Shown: positions 56,950-64,000 of the stretch, piece after piece
How positions within the stretch are numbered: position 1 is the first letter of the stretch
Layout of the letters: each line of letters opens with the position of its first letter
From: Obelidium mucronatum
Taxonomy: Eukaryota > Chytridiomycota > Chytridiomycetes > Chytridiales > Chytriomycetaceae
Direction of reading: 5' to 3'
Assembly (NCBI GenBank): GCA_025765595.1
Contig: JAIVFH010000098.1
Span: 61,540-125,539, forward strand
Length of the DNA: 64,000 nucleotides
Made by a program: the position numbers and the translations under genes
Notes under the pieces: generated by a model
The model's database searches: none
Seen by the model: the letters and a program-made list of their open reading frames with translations, nothing else
What the model was told of the DNA's origin: nothing

Positions 56950-57930
56950 CTAAGGCGTGTAAGCGGTGAGTGGGTTGGTTACTATTAACAGGAAATTGTC
57001 TTCCCTGATTAACGTATCCTCCCCTGTTAGGGTTCCCGCCTCCACGATTCCACTGGGTGTTCTGAGCTGGATAAGGTTCGGGGCGACCGCTCGCGTTGTT
57101 GTACCTCCTCGCCCAGTCCCATTGGAGTTGAAATTGCTGCTTCCGTTGGGTTGTCCACTTCCAAGGAGCAAGGCAAAGTCATTTGCGGTCTTCTTTGGTT
57201 TGAAGCCGATCATCTTCTCAGTCTCCAAGAGTTCCTTCAAGAGATCACTGAGGTTTGTAATTTCCAAGCTTTTGATTCTTTGAATCTGATGACCAAAAGA
57301 CTGTTTGTATAGTGCGTCAATGACATGGTTGATGACTTCAGTGAGATTGACAAATGGACGGAATGCGGCATTAGTTGGGTCAGCGCGCATCTTGGTAAGA
57401 ATATTTGAGAATCGATTGTAATATTCGCTGATCCATTCATGTGACAGATGTTGAAGTGTGATCCATTTGATGGTTTCCTTCGTATCGGTCCTAGTTTGTG
57501 CGTTGTAGTAGGTCTGGAGGTTTCGAATCCAGGTACGTGCACATTTGGTGTTTTGCTGACATATGTTCAATAGGGCAGCAGAGATATTCCATTTGATGAT
57601 ACGTTGCATCATCTTGTTGTTTGCATAACTTCCTGGGCAAGTATTGGGAACATCAGTCAGCTGAAGGACCCAAGGATCGTTCGGGTCTTCAGGATTATCC
57701 CAGACTGCAAGTTCAAGAAGTTGCGGATCAGCTGTGATTGCACCATTTGGACCATAAGGAACCAAGTAGTTGTTGATGTTGTCGTCGTGGGATTCTTGGT
57801 CAAGACGAATAGTGTGGAGAACATTGTGTTGGGCTGCAACACCTTCAATATCATCAACCCACTGGTGGAAATCGCTGATGTTATCATGATCAAGCGTAAA
57901 AGTTGTTTTCAAGTTGTTGTTTGTTGTCAT
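56950..57930 (-). CDS. Copia Gag, N-terminal part
   Basis: The frame begins MTTNNNLKTTFTLDHDNISD and includes IKWNISAALLNICQQNTKCA and ITLQHLSHEWISEYYNRFSN, typical of the UBN2/DUF4219-type Gag helices of copia elements. Near 57090 the C-terminal Gag reading passes into another frame, which carries NRGGYVNQGRQFPVNSNQPT and then the zinc knuckle near 56900. The call therefore covers only the N-terminal part; a frameshift, programmed or mutational, follows. Confidence 0.8.
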   Translation of the reverse strand: MTTNNNLKTTFTLDHDNISDFHQWVDDIEGVAAQHNVLHTIRLDQESHDDNINNYLVPYGPNGAITADPQLLELAVWDNPEDPNDPWVLQLTDVPNTCPGSYANNKMMQRIIKWNISAALLNICQQNTKCARTWIRNLQTYYNAQTRTDTKETIKWITLQHLSHEWISEYYNRFSNILTKMRADPTNAAFRPFVNLTEVINHVIDALYKQSFGHQIQRIKSLEITNLSDLLKELLETEKMIGFKPKKTANDFALLLGSGQPNGSSNFNSNGTGRGGTTTRAVAPNLIQLRTPSGIVEAGTLTGEDTLIREDNFLLIVTNPLTAYTP

Positions 57931-58214
57931 TTTTGTTGAAGTCAGTAAAAATTTTGAGGCGTAGTAGTTGGGGGTTGGTTGAGTTTCAAGTGTTTCAAGT
58001 AGTAGAAAGTAGAAGTTGTTGTAGTTGAATAAACTGGTTTTAATAAGTAGATTTAGATGTTTGTAGTAGAGTTAGAAGCTGTAGCGGCTTTGGTAGTAGC
58101 GGCTGAGGTGCTTGTGTAACAGTAAATGCTTGAACGTTCCGGCTTTTTAAGGGTTCCCTGACTAATTGGTACAGGAAAAATTTAACAGATGTTGAGTAAT
58201 AAGACTTCTTAATC

Positions 58215-58356
58215 TGTTGTAGAGGGACTGGAAGCGGTGCTGGTTCTGTAGACAGGTGAGCTGATCGTTGTGGGCACTAGAGAGATTTTGGAGAGAATTC
58301 TTAAACTTTATTCTCAAACATGGAGCTTGCAACATGAGTTTCATGTGCCTCCAACA
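58215..58356 (-). repeat. Copia 5' LTR
   Basis: 142 bp, same sequence as 51281-51422; first LTR in the direction of the element's transcription. Confidence 0.95.
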
Positions 58357-58415
58357 GCGGTAACTTTGTTTTCCTTTCCAAACTTCTAACTCTACCAACA
58401 AAAAACTAACCCAAA

Positions 58416-59717
58416 ATGTCCTCTGCTTCCGCCAAAAGCAAAGGCAAGGAAAGAATGACCCAAGTGCCGTCAAGCTCCTTCTTTCAAACTGTTGCCAACA
58501 ATGCCACTGCCGCTGCTGCGGAAACCCGAAAAAGACAGCACATGCATAACAGCATCTCCTCTAGAGGTTCTGCATCCAGTAGCAGCATCCTCGCTACAGT
58601 TTCTGGAACCAACCAACAGTCACAGCGACCACCACTCCATCCTACATCAAATATTGAAAATTTGCAGCGTTCTACTACAGCCCAGCATTCTTCTACAGCT
58701 GAATCTACATCTACAAAAAGAGCAAGAACAGCTAATGGTATTGACAACAGCAACAACAGTGATAGTGACGACTTTCAGTATGAAGATGACAACACTGTCG
58801 ATGGCGGTCCTCTTACGTCTCCGGCTGCAGCAACAACGCCAACCCCTATGATGGCACAAATTACCAGCGCTATTGAAGATGGGCTTCTCCAGGCTCAAAC
58901 TAGAGCATCTGCAGCTTCTAAAAAGCAAACACCTTCAGTAGTATGGAAAATCTTTTCGAAAGAATTTATTTGACCCCGCCCAGACAAACCGTTTTTCGTA
59001 CATCTGCCAATTCAAAGTACTAAACACAGCAATTTGTGGTGTTGAAGGTTTGTTGTTTTCTTTCTGTTGTTTTCCCTCTTTTTCTCTCTTTTTTTTTTCT
59101 TAAAATTTTTTTTTTCTTAGTGGCTGCCGATGAACAAGGCTCAACAAAACAGCTGCTGAAACATGCCCAGTTGCATGGGTTTGTCCCTCCTTCAAAGACA
59201 CCTACAACAGCAGCAGGCTCCTTGGATGCTGCTGTCCATTCCAGCCGTGAAGAGCTGTGAAGATACTTCGAGAACTTCTTGGGTCACAGATGTGGTGAAT
59301 GAGGCTCAAGAAAAGATCCATTCGCAAGCAATGGTGACAGCGTTGTCTATTCGCCACGCTATCGCCCAAAAAGAGGGCAATGTGAACTTAGCTGCTAAAG
59401 AGGCTCGCGATAGATTGGAAGCCCTGAAAACAAGCCCAGCAATAGATGAGGCTATTCCTGTTCAGGTGTTTCTCAGGAATGGATATCAAACTGATTTATT
59501 GGAAGCCTCAATCTCAGAAAGGCAATGCTTGGAGTTTCATTTGGGGTTGGAATTGGCGTGTCCTTTGACATTTGTGCGGAACATTCTGGGGCATGAGTCA
59601 TCTCAAGATCAAGGGAATGAGTGGACAAACCAAGCCGTGTCTCATGCTACTCGACACCAGATGCAGCAGGCCGTTTGCAGTTTCATTGAGAAGATCAAGC
59701 AATCCATGTCAAAATAA
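58416..59717 (+). pseudogene. Possible BED-finger/hAT-like gene remnant
   Basis: 58416-58973 is an open Ser/Thr/Ala-rich frame ending SVVWKIFSKEFI. After the stop the sequence can be read as a weak BED-type zinc-finger region (WKIF ... FKVLNTAICGVE, an intron-like GTTTGT...TTCTTAG segment, then VAADEQGSTKQLLKHAQLHG), as at the N-terminus of hAT transposases and BED proteins. A second open frame, 59163-59717, is helical (SQAMVTALSIRHAIAQKEGN, LGLELACPLTFVRNILGHES) and unidentified. Stops separate the parts, so this is a degraded gene or element, or one with introns I could not place. Confidence 0.4.
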
Positions 59718-61780
59718 ATTGTTTGTAATCAAGTTGTGCCTTTACAGACAACAAATCAAGTTGTGCCTTTACAGACAACAGGCAAAATTCAAAGCATGGT
59801 TTCTTTGACTACAATTTACACCCAAATTGAACTGATTTGCTTATTTTAGTCATCTCTGAATAAGAAATCGAGGATCTCAGATATTCCGGCGTTTTGATGG
59901 GATGCTTTTCACCCTGCATGAGCTTTAAATTTTCGGAGTGAGTGGCAAAGCGTGATACACCTTGTACACCTGGAAGTAAAGGCATATTGTATTTACATGT
60001 ACTATTTCATGGGGTTGAAGCCAGCACAATTGGCATGTATGTTCTCCAAGTCCAAGTCAACCATTAAGACATGTATCGGAAGTGACCGGTGCTCTTGGGC
60101 TACTCTTTTTTAGTACTTGCAGATTGGAGAGTCCACTGCCCTTGAGTCCCTGGAGCGCTTCTGTTGAGGAGTTGTGGAGCTGTACCAAGAGGAATTCCTT
60201 TGATCTCCTACACCTGAAGAGAGGCGCAGAATAAGTGCCGTCAATGCCGCACGTGGCTTCCCTGCCTGTTTGGGATTGATTGATTACATGCACTGGACTT
60301 GGAAAAACTGCCTGTCGCTTGGCAAGGGCAATTCCAAGGAAAGAAGAAAGCAACCAACAGTTGCATTGGAGGGCATAGCAACACATGACTTACAAATTTG
60401 GCAAGCTTAGTTTGGAATTCCAGGCAGCAACAACAACATCAATATAGTCAATCACTCTCCATCCTCAATAAGGGAACGCTGGAAGTGAATTACAAAGTCA
60501 AAAACTAAAATAGAAGCCGTGAATACTACCTTGCAGATGGAATCTATCTGATGCAAAGCTGGAGTAGCTGGTATGGGAGTAGCTGGTGCTGGTGGGTTCC
60601 TTGCACATGGCCTCTTTGGTTTGTTGGCTGACACCCTTTTTGGCAGGTCCTTCAACACTTCCCACACTGGCTTCACTCAGTTGTATTTCATCTTGTTCAA
60701 AAATGGCTCCTTTTCCCATGCCTCTTTTAATGCATTCTCATAGTCTTGGTCAGTCCAGCTGCTGTGGTCAATTGAGCACACAAAGGCATACTCCCACACA
60801 TTTACTTGCATTTGCATTTAACTTGTTGTACCTCTGCCTTTAAGCATTTGGATTTGATCTTGCAGTGCCAGGGATTTGTATTCTGAATGCTACAAGAGCT
60901 TCTCGTCCCACTGGGAACTGGTTTGACTTGTGCCTACATGTTAGTAATCACCCGCCTTATAGGAAGATTTCTCTATAGTTCTGTAGCTTAGTGGTGCTGA
61001 ATAATTGAGAGCTGAATTTGTAAGCGCTGAATATTTAATCACTGACTTTTAAGCGTTTATTATCCAAGTGCTTATAAATCAAGCACTGAGATAATTTTCA
61101 GGCCAGAAAATCACTAATTCAATCTCTTAATCCAAAACAGATTAATAGACATGTGCCAGTTTTTACTGGCAATCAATAGATCAATAATAAATGCTAAAAA
61201 TTGGTTTCCATATATTGGTTTCCATAGAGAATTAGTGCAATAGGGCATTGCATTTAAATATCCTCATCGGTCAACTACAAAAAAATTCTTGGGGGATTCG
61301 GAGCTCAAGCCGTAGCTCGTTACACTACAGAGTTGCCATACCTTTACTGAAATTCATAACTTATACTAAATTTAAAATAAAACGAAATGAGCAAGCAAGT
61401 GGCGTTATGCCAGGGGGGTGGTGATCCACACAAAAAGTTGGCAACACACCCAAAATCTCCCAAAATTGCTGTCACCAGGGCTGCACACTCTAAAACCAAT
61501 GAATAAACTATCGCAAATATCAAAAATGCTGATTGAAACACAAATAATCAGAGAAGGAATATGGCCGGTACAGTTTAGTTGCAATATTCCTCCTTGCAAG
61601 TCCTGAAACTCTTAAACTCAGTGTTCGAACCTAACGCCCTGCAATTTTTTTGTTTTGATTAGACTTTATTAACCAAACAATTTGCCTCAATACTCTCAAG
61701 CTTTCAAGGTATTAGACTGTCAAGACAAATCATAAGATCTTGATAAGATCATACCTTGACAGTATTCCTTTTGGTTGGGA

Positions 61781-61812
<32 letters not shown>

Positions 61813-62292
61813 ATTTTTTCCCTTCAACACTTGCAGCATAGTGCTTGCACTTTTTCCTGTGAACACAATTCCTTTTTCATGTTGTAATGTGTTGATGGCA
61901 ATCCAATAAGATGGGCAATTGGTGTGAGCTTGAACAACGGTTCGCTTCTTGGAGGAGAGACATCGACAGGCTGGCATTCTTCTGAAGATAATTGCTGGCA
62001 CATGAGCGGCAATCTCAATAAAAGCATTATAAAAACAAATGGAGTCAGGGGGGCAGCAGAGGCTAGTGACTTGTGTGCATTCAACATATCAACCTACCGC
62101 AGCAACCAATAACAGAACAGAGCTCTCACAGTCTCACCTTGTTCATCATCTGACTCAATTGGCTGCAGCAATTGAACTGACGCTTCTTCAGTGCACTTTT
62201 GACTGCTTCATCCTGTTTTTCCTGGCTTGTTTCAGCAGTTGTGGTCCATCCCTGTGAGCAACAGTGCATCATAATAGAACAAGAATTCCGAA

Positions 62293-62295
<3 letters not shown>
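59718..62295. other. AT-rich non-coding spacer
   Basis: No gene recognised. 59740-59785 has a short tandem copy of AATCAAGTTGTGCCTTTACA. 61145-61190 shares the ACATGTGCC word pattern seen at 16440-16500. A 29-base G run is at 61782-61810. Confidence 0.45.
61782..61810 (+). repeat. 29-base poly(G) run
   Basis: Uninterrupted run of 29 G in otherwise AT-rich DNA. It may form a G-quadruplex, or the length may be affected by sequencing/assembly. Confidence 0.9.
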
Positions 62296-62326
<31 letters not shown>

Positions 62327-64000
62327 GTATGAACTGTATTCTGTAATAAACACTTGTCGAACTACTATTTTCCCCCCAATTGCTCGGATTGATTAGTAAG
62401 GCCCGGCCTCATACTACGGATTACGAGTGATTTCCACCTAATCCCCCTTATAGAACCCCTGTCTACTATCACTATCACTTCTCCGCTCCCATCCTCCAAC
62501 TCGTCTTGAGTTTACACCTATGTTGTGTACCCCTAATCTGCAACAACCCCGCTTTCTTCACTCCCATCCCTCAGCTCCTCTTGAGCTTCCACGCTTATCG
62601 GGGACCTCGTTATCAAAAACCCCTGTGGGAAAAAAAGAGAGCCCCCATCTGGCCTCCCTTCCACCATATGTCTCTTGCTTGTGGGGTTCCGGTCCCCTTG
62701 CTGCTTGCTTGATCCTTGTGTTGGTGGAATCCCCTCTGGATGGGTCCACTCTTGTTGCCGTCCCTCGAGTATTTGCAGGGGCACCGGTCCCATGTCCACA
62801 TCTTTGTCAGGTATTTCTAGTCTTTGTCTTTCCCTTGCTATGTCATGGCTGATTTTGTCTAATGTCTTTTTCCCTTTTCTAAGCTCCTTGAATGCTCTGT
62901 CTTCATATTCTTGTAGTTCTTCTAGTTTCCTTTTCAGTTGTTTCTTTTCAATTTCCTTTTCCTCTCCGTGCATTTCCTTCTTTTTGTTTTTCTGTCTGCT
63001 CCCGTCAGTTTTCAATTTCTTTCCTGGCACTTGGTGCTTTTCTGGTTTGTATTCGAATTCATCATTCTTGACGTATGCGTTCATGTATCTGCTAGATGTT
63101 GTTGTCCATCCAGGCTGTATTTTCTTAATTCCTTTTCTGTCTTCCATTAGCGTTTTGATTGCTTTTTTAATTCTCCCCATTCTTCCTGAGCATTCATGGT
63201 TTCCTGTTACCTCCATTATCCCCTCACATAGTTGACATATGGTTTCACTCTTGATCTTTGTGTTTTTGGTTGTTCTTGGTTCATTGTTCTTTTCAGTTTT
63301 GCCTCTGGGTCCCTCTTTTCTGGGGTTTTTATCTTTCTTCTTGGTCTTGTCTTTCTCAGTGATTCTGCAGGCAAGTTCAAATTCAATTGTCTTTTCGTTG
63401 CGGTATTTCCAGATTTTCTCTTTTACTTCGTATCTCAGGTCTTTCCATGCTTGTACAATAATTCTTCTAGTGCTTTCTGCCTTCTGCACTTCACATTTTT
63501 TGATGCATTCGTGGGTTATCTCTGGTATAAGTCCATATCCTGCAACCTGTCCAAATGAGAATCTGTCTGTTTTGGAGTTTATTGGGTTCATGTCTTCTTC
63601 CATGTATTGGTTTGTTGGTTGCCCCATCCAGTTTCTGAACCACTTTTCCAGTTTGGTCTTAATTTCCTCTAGTGTCAGATTACTTTCTTTCTCAATATCT
63701 CCTTTCGGGTTGCTTCCCGTTGGTATTAGAGTTGGTTGGATGCCCCCCTCAGGGTTACTGGGTTGTTGTGGTTTCTCCTTGCTTTCCTTTTGGCATTCCT
63801 CTTCAATCTTTTTACTAAGATTTTCGATAAAGTTGGTCATGATTTCTCCTCTGGTTTCTTGCATTACTGGGCAGTTCCATAGGTGCTCGTTTGTTTCTTC
63901 CTCATCTGAGAGGCATACTCTACAGCATCCATCAGGGTAGAGGTCTTGATGTCTTCTTTGCATTTCTTTTTGGGTTGGTAGTTGCCTATGTGTTGAATTT
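62296..64000 (-). mobile_element. 3' part of a LINE (non-LTR retrotransposon)
   Basis: Minus-strand element whose 5' part lies beyond the window. It includes the end of ORF2 (62533 onward), a 3' UTR (62326-62532) and a terminal A run seen as 30 T on the plus strand (62296-62325). The last 90 bases before the A run resemble the SINE tail at about 50555-50640. The target duplication cannot be checked without the 5' end. Confidence 0.85.
62533..64000 (-). CDS. LINE ORF2 C-terminus (partial)
   Basis: The frame is open from the window edge to the stop at 62533 (about 488 codons). Near its start it reads HRQLPTQKEMQRRHQDLYPD and then CRVCLSDEEETNEHLWNCPV, the C-x2-C-x9-H-x4-C zinc finger that follows reverse transcriptase in many LINEs (Tad/L1 types). 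The rest is highly charged, with Lys/Glu-rich helices (e.g. EKEIEKKQLKRKLEELQEYE) and a CxxC...HxxC-like motif CQLCEGIMEVTGNHEC. Reverse transcriptase and endonuclease domains would lie outside the window. No stop or frameshift is visible here, so the copy may be intact. Confidence 0.82.
   Translation of the reverse strand, partial: NSTHRQLPTQKEMQRRHQDLYPDGCCRVCLSDEEETNEHLWNCPVMQETRGEIMTNFIENLSKKIEEECQKESKEKPQQPSNPEGGIQPTLIPTGSNPKGDIEKESNLTLEEIKTKLEKWFRNWMGQPTNQYMEEDMNPINSKTDRFSFGQVAGYGLIPEITHECIKKCEVQKAESTRRIIVQAWKDLRYEVKEKIWKYRNEKTIEFELACRITEKDKTKKKDKNPRKEGPRGKTEKNNEPRTTKNTKIKSETICQLCEGIMEVTGNHECSGRMGRIKKAIKTLMEDRKGIKKIQPGWTTTSSRYMNAYVKNDEFEYKPEKHQVPGKKLKTDGSRQKNKKKEMHGEEKEIEKKQLKRKLEELQEYEDRAFKELRKGKKTLDKISHDIARERQRLEIPDKDVDMGPVPLQILEGRQQEWTHPEGIPPTQGSSKQQGDRNPTSKRHMVEGRPDGGSLFFPQGFLITRSPISVEAQEELRDGSEESGVVAD

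Larger units (their letters stand above)
51281..58356 (-). mobile_element. Complete Ty1/copia LTR retrotransposon
   Basis: A 7,076-bp element in minus orientation with 142-bp LTRs that look identical (51281-51422 and 58215-58356). Each starts TGTTG and ends CAACA. A 5-bp target duplication GCGGT lies at 51276-51280 and 58357-58361. A polypurine tract (GAGGGGAAG on the minus strand) lies directly inside the 3' LTR, at 51423-51431. Gene order on the minus strand is gag, protease region, integrase, reverse transcriptase/RNase H, which is the copia order. Several frame breaks interrupt gag-pol, so autonomous activity is doubtful. Confidence 0.95.

Noticed and set aside
61344..62257. Assorted short frames in the spacer before the LINE
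   Set aside because: Short, AT-rich and unsupported by domains, splicing or conservation.
1..64000. CRISPR arrays, bacterial operons or prophage
   Set aside because: The gene structure is eukaryotic throughout and no regularly spaced direct repeats of that type were seen.

Overview
The window looks like nuclear DNA of a zoosporic (chytrid-type) fungus. Genes are split by many short GT-AG introns (about 50-80 nt, some with long T runs). The housekeeping set is fungal/opisthokont, and one large gene encodes a MYCBPAP-like axonemal protein, expected only in organisms that build a flagellum. No species name can be read from the sequence alone.

Left part (1-9880) is a normal gene block: the 5' tip of an unidentified minus-strand gene, importin alpha (503-2515), a 4E-T-like, polyQ-rich eIF4E-binding protein (3001-6937) and a Sel1-repeat protein (7198-9880).

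The accessory part (about 9.4-28.4 kb) is a large imperfect inverted segmental duplication. Its arms (about 9389-16093 and 24402-28084) carry, in mirror order, the last Sel1 exon, members of an unrecognised acidic/coiled-coil gene family, an associated repeat block and the last EMC3 exon. The left arm holds two open copies of the family; the right copy is broken. The complete EMC3 gene sits at the right inner junction. The spacer (16.1-23.6 kb) is AT-rich and holds a decayed pogo-like DNA transposon, a solo copia LTR with target duplication, and two short elements with terminal inverted repeats.

Next comes a cluster of three minus-strand HMG-box genes (28581-32321), two of them close paralogues sharing an intron position and one with a mating-type-like HMG box. 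This is a candidate sex/mating or cell-identity locus beside the inverted duplication. It is followed by a small heat-shock protein, a short-chain dehydrogenase, a SEC7/BIG-type ARF exchange factor (34487-41185), an arrestin-domain adaptor (41248-43683) and, divergently, the MYCBPAP-like gene (43982-47716).

The right part (47.8-64 kb) is mostly mobile DNA: a second decayed pogo-like element, a SINE with a 19-bp target duplication, a complete Ty1/copia element (51281-58356) with identical 142-bp LTRs and a 5-bp target duplication, a possible BED-finger/hAT remnant, and the 3' end of a LINE. The 3' tail of the SINE resembles the 3' tail of the LINE, so the two are probably retrotransposition partners.

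Intron joins for the main genes were worked out by hand so that every junction keeps frame. Where that failed (Hsp20 5' end, right-arm family copy) it is stated.
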